Shown here piece after piece: positions 20,101 to 27,174 of a stretch of DNA of 64,000 bases; within the stretch, counting starts at the first letter, position 1, and each line of letters starts with the position of its first letter. Source of the DNA: Magnetococcales bacterium WMHbin3 (GTDB lineage: Bacteria > Pseudomonadota > Magnetococcia > Magnetococcales > Magnetaquicoccaceae); NCBI GenBank assembly GCA_002753185.1, contig PDZX01000004.1:56143-120142 (forward strand), written 5' to 3'. A model generated the notes under the pieces. The model was given only the letters and a program-made list of their open reading frames with translations, had not been told where the DNA came from and did not search any database. The translations under genes were made by a program, and so were the position numbers.

Positions 20101-20729
20101 ACCTCGCCCAGGGAGACGGCCGTCAGCACGCTCTTGACATCGGGCAGCCAGCGGAAACGAATCTCCGGATGTTCCCGCCGCACCGCCTCGTTGATGGCCC
20201 ACCCCTCGATGCCCGCCAGGGTCTTGCCGGCCAGCCAGCTCATCTCGTAGCCGCCGGGCGCGCCCTGACGCAACAGCAAAAGATCGGGAAAGATGGCGTA
20301 TGGCCTGGTGAAAGCCAGATGAATCAGCCGATCCTCGGTGGGAGTGGCCACGGTCACCAGATCGGCCTGCCGGTTTTTGACCATCTCCAGGGAGTGTACC
20401 CAGGAACGGGTGGCCATGCTTTCCACATGGACGCCCAACAGGCGGGCAACCCGCCGCAAGGTATCGGTGGCCATCCCGGCGATCCGGCCATCGGCATCGC
20501 GGAATTCGAAGGGGGCGTAATCGGGGTCCGGGGCGTGGCGCAGTACCGGGTGGTCACGCAGCCATGCCCGTTCTTCCGGGGTCAGGGAGAGTTCGGCCAG
20601 TGCCGGCCGGATCGGCAACCAGGGAAGCAACAAGAGCGACACCACCGCCAGCGCCTTGCCGGACAGATGGCAATTGGAAAAAAACGAAAACCCCCGGTCG
20701 AAACCGGGGGTTTTGCGTAAAGCGTTCAT
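17118..20729 (-). CDS. Hybrid sensor kinase: SBP_bac_3-CHASE-PAS-HisKA-HATPase-REC
   Basis: A 1203-residue membrane kinase with two extracytoplasmic sensors. Residues about 46-285 form a solute-binding type 3 domain (LRHAPDPDYAPFEFRDADGR). A helix at about 293-313 and a linker follow, then a helix and a CHASE domain (about 355-620), another helix (about 648-668) and PAS (about 700-815). Next come HisKA with SHEIRTPMNVVLGMSDLL, HATPase (GIGRRYGGTGLGLAIAH) and a receiver (LLTDIEMPRMDG). There is no separate output domain. The true start is uncertain: the pet terminator hairpin covers codons 5-15 of the ATG 20729 frame. A GTG about 27 codons in, with AAGG upstream, is an alternative just before the signal-like LLLLPWLPIRPALA. 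Confidence 0.88.
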   Translation of the reverse strand: MNALRKTPGFDRGFSFFSNCHLSGKALAVVSLLLLPWLPIRPALAELSLTPEERAWLRDHPVLRHAPDPDYAPFEFRDADGRIAGMATDTLRRVARLLGVHVESMATRSWVHSLEMVKNRQADLVTVATPTEDRLIHLAFTRPYAIFPDLLLLRQGAPGGYEMSWLAGKTLAGIEGWAINEAVRREHPEIRFRWLPDVKSVLTAVSLGEVDGALLNRATAGYWTERLRITNLRSGGETPFVYRLGLAARNDWPLLRDLLDKALEELGQEELLRIQARWSGGLHESRSAGSWLAWLGVALLLTGLSGGAWFMHRRWQTRLREPLELPPPRKTKRPLPPLRAVRPLAHLHWLTLAAGLGGTLFGHHLAREDAVNALKVDFDVEARAIIHDIQRRMEAYRRILRGVHGLFDAAGQVDRTAFRRYVARQQLQENYPGIQGLGFMPMLAADRKEDVVRAVREEGFADFDVWPSGERTMHAPVLYLEPMEGGHLRAFGHDLLTEPVLRSALEQARDTGRSAASGKTTLDREDTGDNRTGFWVFFPIYRHDQPLASVEERRVALVGWAYAAFRMRDLMADILGAHPASFDLEIHDCACRTPEALLYDSDDSVAEGKPHTALFTVSRVIDIAKRPWTILVSSRKEFEAGLDGRRSRFILAGGLIATGLLTLVTWLLIHGERRARQLATRMTDRLREELVKNERLTDIMNDMEAYIYIKDRQRRYVYANRLTLELFGCSAAALVGKKDEDFFATGDQARLREVDERVLTTGAPSVTEMVVTPLQAGEARVYLEAKRAIADEAGAIWGLSGVSTDITAQKQAERMLESAKRSAESASRAKSEFLAAMSHEIRTPMNVVLGMSDLLLEESLDPEQRRLVEVMHRSGRALLGVINDVLDYSRLEAGRFSLIDAPFSPTVLVHETALLMRMAAEAKGLALVEEVAAEAPERLMGDEGRLRQVLINLLGNAVKFTQTGEIRLNLQPDPRHPDHLLFAVTDSGIGIAEEHLQRIFEHFTQADSGIGRRYGGTGLGLAIAHRLVELMGGALGVESQPGVGSRFHFSLPIRLAPPAEARPSEAVATSQPSESERSLRILLAEDSPENQFLFVGYLKKSPHGLVVVDNGEEALCRIQAEPFDLLLTDIEMPRMDGYALTLAIRQWERASGRRPMAIGALSAHAGAEKAGESLAAGCDFHLSKPIGKRELLAAIRRVAMPFR
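20678..20714 (-). terminator. Intrinsic terminator of the petABC operon
   Basis: On the minus strand, 12-base perfect arms (plus coordinates 20687-20698 and 20703-20714, AAAACCCCCGGT and complement) enclose a TTCG loop. A CG and seven T follow at 20684-20678. It begins 28 bases past the petC stop. This is a textbook Rho-independent terminator, unusual because it lies inside the longest reading frame of the next gene. Confidence 0.9.
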
Positions 20730-20741
20730 CGTCAGGCCGAA

Positions 20742-21575
20742 TCAGTGCTCGACCTTGGCCCAGATGCGCCGTTTGACGGCAAAAAGCATGACGGTCAACA
20801 CGACCAGATAGAGCATGACATTCACCCCGAGGGACTTGCGCTCCATGAGGGTGGGTTCGGCGGCCCAGGCGAGGAAGGAGGTGACGTCGTGGGCCATCTG
20901 CTTGAGTGAGTTTTCCACGCCGTCGGAGTAGGAGACGGCGCCGTCGCTCATGGGCTGGGGCATGGCCAGGAAATTGCCGGGGAAGTACTTGTTGAAATTC
21001 CCGCCCTCCTGGATCCGCTTGAGGGTCTCCTTGACCTTGTCCGGCTGATGGGCATCGACTCCAAGCGCGGACGCCAGTTCCAGCATCTCCTTTTCATCGA
21101 GCTTCTGGTCGGCCATGACCCGGTCGACCAGTTGGCGGTCGGCGTCGGTGAGGTAGCCGGTGAGGATGGCATGGGTATAATCCTCGTAGCCCTTGCGGGC
21201 CTTGGTCATGAGGGAGAGGTCCGGGGGGACGACGCCGAAGCTGTCCTTGGCGGAGGTGGGATCCATGGCGCTGAGCATGCGATCCTTTTTGGTATGGCTT
21301 TGCGACTCGGCGAGGGCGATCACTTCCGGGTCGGAGAAGCCGATTTGCTTGAGCTGATCGAATTTGATGTACTTGATGGAGTGGCAGGCCATGCAGACCT
21401 GCACGGCGACCGTGGCGCCGCGCTTGAGGGCGGCGTTGTCGAACTGGCCGAAGATGCCGAGGAACCCCCAATTCTGCTGGGGCAGGGGAGGTCCACCGGA
21501 AGAGGCCCGCGCGGAGAGGGGAAGAACCAACACCGCCGCAAGGGCAACGGTTCTGAGGAATGCGATCGGGTTCAT
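20742..21575 (-). CDS. petC: Cytochrome c1 (bc1 complex)
   Basis: A 277-residue membrane-anchored c-type cytochrome that passes electrons from the Rieske protein to soluble cytochrome c. A signal peptide (to about ARA, residue 24) precedes the haem motif VCMACHSIKYI, an axial Met in a region such as FLAMPQPMSDG, and one C-terminal helix (LGVNVMLYLVVLTVMLFAV). The sequence is typical of bacterial cytochrome c1. It is the last gene of petA-petB-petC, 18 bases after petB, and is followed by the terminator. Confidence 0.95.
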   Translation of the reverse strand: MNPIAFLRTVALAAVLVLPLSARASSGGPPLPQQNWGFLGIFGQFDNAALKRGATVAVQVCMACHSIKYIKFDQLKQIGFSDPEVIALAESQSHTKKDRMLSAMDPTSAKDSFGVVPPDLSLMTKARKGYEDYTHAILTGYLTDADRQLVDRVMADQKLDEKEMLELASALGVDAHQPDKVKETLKRIQEGGNFNKYFPGNFLAMPQPMSDGAVSYSDGVENSLKQMAHDVTSFLAWAAEPTLMERKSLGVNVMLYLVVLTVMLFAVKRRIWAKVEH

Positions 21576-21593
21576 GTCAACAAGCTCCTCCGC

Positions 21594-22808
21594 TTACAGG
21601 CTTTTGGGCAAGGGTTTGGGTTTTTCGATGTCGAAGGCGGTAATGAACCACAACAGGACAAAGTATCCGAAGTAGATCGCGGTGCAGGTACGGCCGACGG
21701 CGATGAGGGGCAGGGCGCCGTTGAAGCGGGTGGCGTCGGCGGGATTGTAACCGACCCAGCCGAGGATGAAGCAGTCGATGACGAAGATCCAGAAGATCTG
21801 GCGGCTCAAGGGCCGGTAGCGGAAGGAGCGCACCGGGGAGCGGTCGAGGAAGGGAAGGACGAAGAGGATGGCGATGGCCAAGACCATGGCGATGACGCCG
21901 GCCAGCTTGCTGTAGGATCCCAGGAAGTCGATGGAGCGCAGGATGGCGTAGAAGGGGAGGAAATACCATTCCGGCACGATGTGGGCCGGGGTCTGCATGG
22001 GGTTGGCCGGGATGTAGTTGTCGGGTTCCAGGAAGAAGTTGGGCTGGAAGAAGACGAAGGCGCAGTAGACGAGGAGGAAGACGCCGACGCCGTAGAGGTC
22101 CTTGATGACGTAGTAGGGATGGAAGGGGATGCCATCCTTTTTGAAGTCGGGGTCGATGCCGTCGGGGTTGTTGGAGTGGACGGCGTGCAAGGCCCACATG
22201 TGGATGAAGACCACGGCGAAGATGACGAAGGGGAGCAGGAAGTGGAGGGCGAAGAAGCGGTTGAGGGTGGGATCGCCCACGGCGAAGCCGCCCCAGATCC
22301 AGACCACGAGGTCACCGCCGACCACCGGGATGGCGCTCATCAGGTTGGTGATGACCGCGGCGCCCCAGTAGGACATCTGCCCCCAGGGGAGGACGTAGCC
22401 CATGAAGGCGGTGGCCATCATCAGGAAGAAGATGATGATGCCGAACCACCAGAGGATTTCACGGGGAGCGCGGTAGGAGCCGTAGTACATGCCGCGCAGG
22501 ATGTGGATGTAGATGGCCATGAAGAAGAAGGTGGCGCCGTTGGCGTGGAGATAGCGGAGCAGCCAGCCGTAATTGACGTCGCGCATGATGTGCTCGACGA
22601 CGTCGAAGGCCTGGTTGGCGTCCGGCTTGTAGTGCATGGCCAGGAACAGGCCGGTCAGGATCATGACGATGAGGATGAAGAGCGCCAGCGAACCGAAATT
22701 CCACCAATAATTGAGATTTCTTGGGGTGGGGTACTCCGTGGTCTGGCTTTTCACCAGTTCCGTGATGGGCAAACGGGCATCCACCCACTCCATAATCGAC
22801 TTGCTCAC
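21594..22808 (-). CDS. petB: Cytochrome b (bc1 complex)
   Basis: A 404-residue membrane core subunit with two b haems and both quinone sites. The paired haem His are in [20 protein letters not shown] and [19 protein letters not shown]. The Qo-site motif is [14 protein letters not shown]. About eight membrane helices and the C-terminal third are all present in one chain, the mitochondrial-like form. The chosen start is GTG 22808, with GGAGA 7 bases upstream; ATG 22793 is the alternative. The open frame upstream of 22808 is not cytochrome-like. Confidence 0.95.
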   Translation of the reverse strand: MSKSIMEWVDARLPITELVKSQTTEYPTPRNLNYWWNFGSLALFILIVMILTGLFLAMHYKPDANQAFDVVEHIMRDVNYGWLLRYLHANGATFFFMAIYIHILRGMYYGSYRAPREILWWFGIIIFFLMMATAFMGYVLPWGQMSYWGAAVITNLMSAIPVVGGDLVVWIWGGFAVGDPTLNRFFALHFLLPFVIFAVVFIHMWALHAVHSNNPDGIDPDFKKDGIPFHPYYVIKDLYGVGVFLLVYCAFVFFQPNFFLEPDNYIPANPMQTPAHIVPEWYFLPFYAILRSIDFLGSYSKLAGVIAMVLAIAILFVLPFLDRSPVRSFRYRPLSRQIFWIFVIDCFILGWVGYNPADATRFNGALPLIAVGRTCTAIYFGYFVLLWFITAFDIEKPKPLPKSL

Positions 22809-22864
22809 GATGAGGTCTCCTTGAACTCTTTTATGACGATTGGCTCGTAATCCCTTGAAACCGG

Positions 22865-23437
22865 TCAACCGGCGACCTTGCCGATGACCAGGACGTTGTC
22901 CGACTTGAAGGTATAGAATGGCACCTCGAGGTTTTTGGGGGCCGGACCCTGGCGGATGCGGCCGGAGGTGTCGTAATGGGAGCCGTGGCAGGGGCACAGG
23001 AACCCGCCGAAATTGCCGGTTCCGATGGGTTGCGGGACGCAGCCCAAGTGGGTGCAGAGCGCGAGGAGGACGAGGATATCGGGTTTTTGGGTGCGTTCGG
23101 AGTCTTTGGCCGGATCGGGGAGCTTTTCGGAGTCGCCTTGTTTGGCGGCGGCGATCTGTTCGTCGGTGCGGCGCAGGATGAAGACCGGCTTGCCTTGCCA
23201 GGGAACGGTGATCATCTGTCCCTTGGCGAGAGTGCTGACATCGATCTCGGTGGTGGCCTGGGAGAGGACATCCGCAGAGGGGCTCCAGGAGCGGATGAAG
23301 GGCCAGGCGGCACCGGCGACGCCGGCCGCGCCGACGGCGCTGGTGGCCAGGATCAGGAAGTCGCGGCGGTTTTCTTCTTCGGGGGCCGCGGGTTCCGGTG
23401 CATGGGCATGATGCGGGGCATGGGCTATGGCGGACAT
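22865..23437 (-). CDS. petA: Rieske iron-sulfur protein (bc1 complex)
   Basis: A 190-residue subunit that carries a 2Fe-2S cluster and takes electrons from quinol. A His/Ala/Pro-rich cytoplasmic tail precedes a Tat-type anchor ([20 protein letters not shown]). The cluster motifs are CTHLGCVPQ and [12 protein letters not shown], with the disulfide cysteines present. It is first in petABC; petB starts 56 bases later. The candidate promoter lies about 70 bases upstream. Confidence 0.96.
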   Translation of the reverse strand: MSAIAHAPHHAHAPEPAAPEEENRRDFLILATSAVGAAGVAGAAWPFIRSWSPSADVLSQATTEIDVSTLAKGQMITVPWQGKPVFILRRTDEQIAAAKQGDSEKLPDPAKDSERTQKPDILVLLALCTHLGCVPQPIGTGNFGGFLCPCHGSHYDTSGRIRQGPAPKNLEVPFYTFKSDNVLVIGKVAG

Positions 23438-23506
23438 GAATTCTCGACCTTTTCTTGAGTGTGAAGCGGGCAGAGGGTTTGAGTGCGGCTTTGCAATGAA
23501 GCGTTT

Positions 23507-23535
23507 CTAATAGGGCAAATCGCGTCGCGAGTCAA
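23507..23535 (-). promoter_or_regulatory. Sigma70 promoter of petABC
   Basis: On the minus strand, TTGACT (plus 23535-23530), exactly 17 bases, then TATTAG (plus 23512-23507). The start of transcription would be about 60 bases before the petA ATG. This is the only strong match in the gap between petA and the divergent small gene. Confidence 0.65.
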
Positions 23536-23640
23536 GTCTCTTCCCGCACGAAGGGGTTCTTTTTGCAAAGATCGCGCATGGGCGTGGATTTGAGAATTGA
23601 CCCTTCCGCCCGTGACGGTTTAGACTTTGTTGGGAGTGTG

Positions 23641-23874
23641 ATGTTGTTTTCAATGATGCGAACGCGCGTGCAAAACGTCATGGAATGGACACGTGAAAAA
23701 CCCAAGGAGCCAGGCTGGTACTGGTGGAGACCGGTGCCCAATTATGCCGAGGCGGTGTTGATCAAGCAGGGCTTCGTCTATCAGGTGGGCGTGGAGACGG
23801 GCAAGCAGTTGGGGCTGTGCGCGGGCCACTGGTGCGGTCCCATCGAGCCGCCGCCCAGGGGTGGGGTGGGGTGA
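23641..23874 (+). CDS. Small hypothetical protein, Trp-rich, 77 residues
   Basis: The core EWTREKPKEPGWYWWRPVPN resembles small proteins found in phages and accessory regions of many bacteria, with a 'K-P-x-x-P-G-W-Y-W' core. Their function is unknown. GGGAG lies 5 bases before ATG 23641; an ATG at 23680 would start right at the conserved core. The last third (GHWCGPIEPPPRG) ends in a Gly-Pro tail. It begins a less GC-rich accessory stretch between petA and the toxin-antitoxin pair. Confidence 0.55.
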   Translation: MLFSMMRTRVQNVMEWTREKPKEPGWYWWRPVPNYAEAVLIKQGFVYQVGVETGKQLGLCAGHWCGPIEPPPRGGVG

Positions 23875-23929
23875 GGCTCGAAAGGGCGCGCGCCACCTCA
23901 CGGAAAACTCCAAGGCGGACGACAATGAT

Positions 23930-24415
23930 CTACTCACCGAGTTCGATCAGCACGCCTTCGATCATTCGATCATCTATAAACAGCCCTTGACGGCGCATGG
24001 CCTTGAGCAACGTCCGTGCCGATGGGATCATGTCGAGTCGCCTCGACAACAGCACCACCCCCAAGGTACCAATGACCGGCAAACCATGCGCCTTGGCGCA
24101 TCGGCGTCCCATCCGATCATCGAGCACAGCTTTGCCACTGTGGAGGAGGGCCGTCGCGACGACTTGCGACTCTCCCGCTCCCAACCCCCATCCTTCCACA
24201 CTGGACGAAAGAGAGGTGTCCTCGGTTCGGTATGGCTCCATCCAAGCCAGGGTTTTCCCACAGGAAACATCCCGCCGCTGCCCGGCGGCGATTTCCAAGC
24301 GCACGGATTGGGGCACCATGATTTGGCGCGACATCCTCTCTAATAACCAAAGATGATCAACACGTCCCAGGAGGATGAGCGGGGAGGCGTTCACTACCAG
24401 GCAATCATCCACCAA
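23930..24415 (-). CDS. DUF3368 PIN-like toxin candidate
   Basis: A 161-residue protein that starts VVNASPLILLGRV, the DUF3368/PIN-fold N terminus with the first acidic residues shifted to Asn/Ser. GAGESQVVATAL supplies a central Glu, and VLDDRMGRRCAKAHGLPVIGTLGVVL the paired Asp of the PIN active site. The family is the usual partner of UPF0175 proteins and is thought to be a ribonuclease toxin. It overlaps the upstream UPF0175 gene by 11 bases, the classical antitoxin-then-toxin order. Confidence 0.82.
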   Translation of the reverse strand: MVDDCLVVNASPLILLGRVDHLWLLERMSRQIMVPQSVRLEIAAGQRRDVSCGKTLAWMEPYRTEDTSLSSSVEGWGLGAGESQVVATALLHSGKAVLDDRMGRRCAKAHGLPVIGTLGVVLLSRRLDMIPSARTLLKAMRRQGLFIDDRMIEGVLIELGE

Positions 24416-24656
24416 AGATTTCCTCCCGCAACTCTTCCTCTGTAACCTGAACGGCGGGCAGGCGTCTTCGATACAGCTCGTCCAGGAATTCGGCGCGGCT
24501 CACCGACGCGAACTCAGCCGCCTTGGACTGGGCAATCCACCCCTGGGCATACCATTGGATGGCGGCCGCCAACCGCAATTCTTGCATGAATTCATCTGGC
24601 GACCGTCGGAGGGCCGAAAACATGTCTCCAGGGATTTCCATTGTAACAGTTGCCAT
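24405..24656 (-). CDS. UPF0175-family antitoxin candidate
   Basis: An 83-residue protein with the UPF0175 pattern: MEIPGDMFSALRRSPDEFMQ, then LRLAAAIQWYAQGWIAQSKA and AEFASVSRAEFLDEL, a helix-turn-helix-like part. The C-terminal acidic tail (TEEELREEIFGG) is where toxin binding is expected. It precedes and overlaps the DUF3368 gene. The stretch upstream (24657-24720) is AT-rich with TTTAATTAAATAAA-like sequence suited to a promoter and autoregulation. Confidence 0.82.
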   Translation of the reverse strand: MATVTMEIPGDMFSALRRSPDEFMQELRLAAAIQWYAQGWIAQSKAAEFASVSRAEFLDELYRRRLPAVQVTEEELREEIFGG

Positions 24657-24750
24657 TTCAATTTGCCCTTTATTTAATTAAATAAATCATTTTATCTTTG
24701 AGGGATGATGCCCTTGGACAAAATCTGGTTTTGGCAATATCGGCTGACTC

Positions 24751-26061
24751 TCAAAAGGGCACGCCGAACGTTGCCTCGATCCCTCTGGCATCCGTCATGG
24801 CGTGGTTGACCAGATGGGAGCGGACCAGGTAATCGGAGACGCGGAAACGCCGCGCGACATCCTCCAGGGCTTCATGCGAATAATCCCCATTCAGTGCGTC
24901 ATGCATGACGACGAATGGACAGAGCAATTCGGCGGCGAAGGCGCGTTGAAACTTCTGCCGATAGGTATCGCCCCGCGTGGCCGGGAACAACGCGCCATCT
25001 CCGCGAGTCGCCAGACGGTCGCCGATCAGACGCGCCAAATCGAAGCGCCGACCGGTCTCCCATTGCGATCGCAACACCACCCGCTGGTCACGCGGTGGAT
25101 CGCCATCATCGAGCAAAAAGGCGAAATCCGACACCGCCTCCTTGTCGCGCAGGATCGCCTCGGCGACACCGGCCAATTCCGCCAGACGACGATTGGCAAG
25201 CGGCGCATCTCCCAGGCCCGTCTCCCCGCGTACCCTGCCGGCAAGCTCCACTCCCAGCCGCCATGCGGGCATCTCTCCAGAAAACCGGATGTTTGGCGAT
25301 AATGTGATCGCATCTTCCCCGGAGGCGGCATACCCTTGCACAAATGCCAACTGGCGCATTTCACGAGCGGTCAGGATCGGTGCGCCATGCCTGTGATGGG
25401 CCGCGATTTCGGTGACGGCGCTCCATCCCATTGCCTTGGCATCCTCCAGAAGACCATGCACCAGTGCGGGATCCGCCTCGTCGGGATCAAAACCGAGCAT
25501 GGCTTCCAGGCGGCGCCATCGGCTCATGTCCCGATCAGCCCGTTCTGCCTGGAGATCCTCCCAGAGAGCGGCAAAATTGGTATCCCGGAGATTTTCGAGA
25601 TGCAATTGCGCTTCGATCTGGGCAAAAAAACGATCCAGCGTATTTTCGAATGCGTCGGCCGCGACAATGACCGTCGCGTCGGCAAGATACCGGATCGGCT
25701 CTTCTGGACGCGAGCGGGTCGGTCTGGCATGCAGCGCGATCCGTTCACCATCCGACATCATCGTGATGTTGGGCCAGAGGAAGCCGTGACCGACGGATGC
25801 CAGGCAATGGGCCAGCATCCACGCTTCCCCGTGGCGATGTGGTTCCCAGCGGAGTCGCCACCAGTTCCAGGCACACCACTCTGCCAGACGGTAGGCGGAC
25901 AGCGGGATCTCCCGCCGCACCCGTCCCACGAGGTCATCTTCGGCTTCCGTAAGGCAAACGGCATCCTGCCGGATGCCGATCATGGCAAAACAGGCGCGCT
26001 CCTCGGGCAGGCCGGTTTCCAGGCGTTCCCAATGCAATTCGATGCCGAATCCCCGCGTCAT
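24751..26061 (-). CDS. Unknown protein with degenerate ImmA/IrrE-like C terminus
   Basis: A 436-residue soluble protein without signal or membrane helix. I do not recognise the first 300 residues. The C-terminal 70 residues (KFQRAFAAELLCPFVVMHDA, then ALEDVARRFRVSDYLVRSHLV) look like the tail of ImmA/IrrE M78 peptidases. No HExxH zinc motif is present anywhere, so peptidase activity is unlikely. The start at ATG 26061 overlaps the TGA of the preceding gene as ATGA, so translation is coupled. The ATG at 26073 is 4 codons earlier. The partner gene and this one probably act together; role unknown. Confidence 0.65.
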   Translation of the reverse strand: MTRGFGIELHWERLETGLPEERACFAMIGIRQDAVCLTEAEDDLVGRVRREIPLSAYRLAEWCAWNWWRLRWEPHRHGEAWMLAHCLASVGHGFLWPNITMMSDGERIALHARPTRSRPEEPIRYLADATVIVAADAFENTLDRFFAQIEAQLHLENLRDTNFAALWEDLQAERADRDMSRWRRLEAMLGFDPDEADPALVHGLLEDAKAMGWSAVTEIAAHHRHGAPILTAREMRQLAFVQGYAASGEDAITLSPNIRFSGEMPAWRLGVELAGRVRGETGLGDAPLANRRLAELAGVAEAILRDKEAVSDFAFLLDDGDPPRDQRVVLRSQWETGRRFDLARLIGDRLATRGDGALFPATRGDTYRQKFQRAFAAELLCPFVVMHDALNGDYSHEALEDVARRFRVSDYLVRSHLVNHAMTDARGIEATFGVPF

Positions 26062-26483
26062 CGGTTCGACCACTCCTTGCGCACGGTTTCTCCGAAGGGG
26101 TCATCCGTTGGGAGCGGATAGCCGTGATAACTGCCCTGCGCCTGATTTTCCAACTGTGCTTCGTAAATGGTCCCGGCAGGGGATACGAACCAGATGTTCT
26201 GTGGAAAGCCATTGCGGGTCTGTCGGCTGACCATCCCCTTGCGCGCGCCCTCCCGCAAAAAAGTCTCGGCCATTTCCCGTGCAAACGGACCATGCGCATC
26301 ACAAAGTGTCTTGGCGGGCCTTGGCCTGCCGGGAGGCGCAAAACCGTATGTGACCGGATTGACTTTGTGATCCGGATTGCCTCCATAAACAATGCGCTCC
26401 GCCAACGCCCGACCCGTCTCGGGCGGCCACTCCCACGCGGAGGCCACGCGGCGTTTCGGATTGTATCCCCTGCGTTGCCTCAT
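26058..26483 (-). CDS. Unknown protein, first gene of a coupled pair
   Basis: About 141 residues. The conserved-looking core is RIVYGGNPDHKVNPVTYGF, then RPAKTLCDAHGPF, REGARKGMVS, GFPQNIWFVSPAGTIYEAQL and GSYHGYPLPTDDPF. I have seen this pattern as a hypothetical protein in accessory regions, but know no function. GGGGG lies 6 bases before ATG 26483; other in-frame ATGs are at 26489, 26528 and 26570. It is soluble, with no signal peptide. Its stop overlaps the start of the following 436-residue gene. Confidence 0.6.
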   Translation of the reverse strand: MRQRRGYNPKRRVASAWEWPPETGRALAERIVYGGNPDHKVNPVTYGFAPPGRPRPAKTLCDAHGPFAREMAETFLREGARKGMVSRQTRNGFPQNIWFVSPAGTIYEAQLENQAQGSYHGYPLPTDDPFGETVRKEWSNR

Positions 26484-26785
26484 AGCCATCCCCCGGTTGC
26501 CGTTCGACCTGTCCGACCTGTGCCTCATACATCTCCATTCTGGCACACTCTTGACAAAATAAAAAGACACGCTAATTTATTCAGATCAATGTTCCCTGAA
26601 AAAAGATCGTCAAAAATTCTTGCAATGATATATAACATTTTTTACTGTTTCTTAAATACGGAGCTGGCCCGGACCACCCGTGAGGCCGAAACCAGCGACC
26701 GGCGCATGGACAATCCGGTGCAAGTCTGGCGGCGCACAGGCAACGAGTGCTGGGGGCGGATGCACGGCGAGATTCAAGAAAACCC
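26484..26785. other. AT-rich intergenic region before the ArsR gene
   Basis: 302 bases between divergent genes. The low-GC core (26571-26650) contains TTGCAA (26620-26625), 17 bases, then TACTGT (26643-26648), a weak candidate promoter for the ArsR gene. No hairpin or operator palindrome stands out. If the minus-strand gene starts at 26528 or 26570 the gap is shorter. Confidence 0.35.
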
Positions 26786-27097
26786 ATGAAACAAAACTAT
26801 AAAGACACCATCCCCGAAACCTGGCGCGCCATGTCGAAGGTGTTCGTCGCCCTGGGTGACGAACACCGGCAGCGCATCCTGCTCCTGTTCGAACCCGGCG
26901 ACCGGCTCAATGTCGGCCAAATCGCCGCCGTCTCCACCCTCGCCCGCTCCTCGGTCTCCCACCACCTCAAAATCCTCCGCGAGGCCGGCATCCTGCGCGC
27001 CGAAAAAATCGGCAAGGAGGTCTGGTTCGAAATCAACCGCGATTGGCTGCTCAGCGTGTTCGACAACGTCAGCAACTACATCCGGGAATCGACCTGA
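26786..27097 (+). CDS. ArsR-family transcriptional regulator
   Basis: A 103-residue winged helix protein. The domain begins at AMSKVFVALGDEHRQRILLL. The recognition helix is in LARSSVSHHLKILREAGIL, and the wing is AEKIGKEVWFEINRDW. There is no cysteine, so a thiol or arsenite/metal-cysteine sensor is excluded; the ligand is unknown. ATG 26786 starts MKQNYKDTIPETW. It precedes aas by 77 bases on the same strand and may control it. Confidence 0.85.
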   Translation: MKQNYKDTIPETWRAMSKVFVALGDEHRQRILLLFEPGDRLNVGQIAAVSTLARSSVSHHLKILREAGILRAEKIGKEVWFEINRDWLLSVFDNVSNYIREST

Positions 27098-27174
27098 AAT
27101 TTTTTGCTTTACATATCGATGTTCTTCGACATATCATCATGTCCGTCCGATACTCCAGCCAAGGGATTTGCACC

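Noticed and set aside
17517..20720. 1067-codon open frame on the plus strand
   Set aside because: It is the antisense shadow of the hybrid kinase; composition is His/Gln/Pro/Arg-rich with no family motifs.
24751..26061. Active ImmA/IrrE metallopeptidase
   Set aside because: No HExxH motif in the protein.
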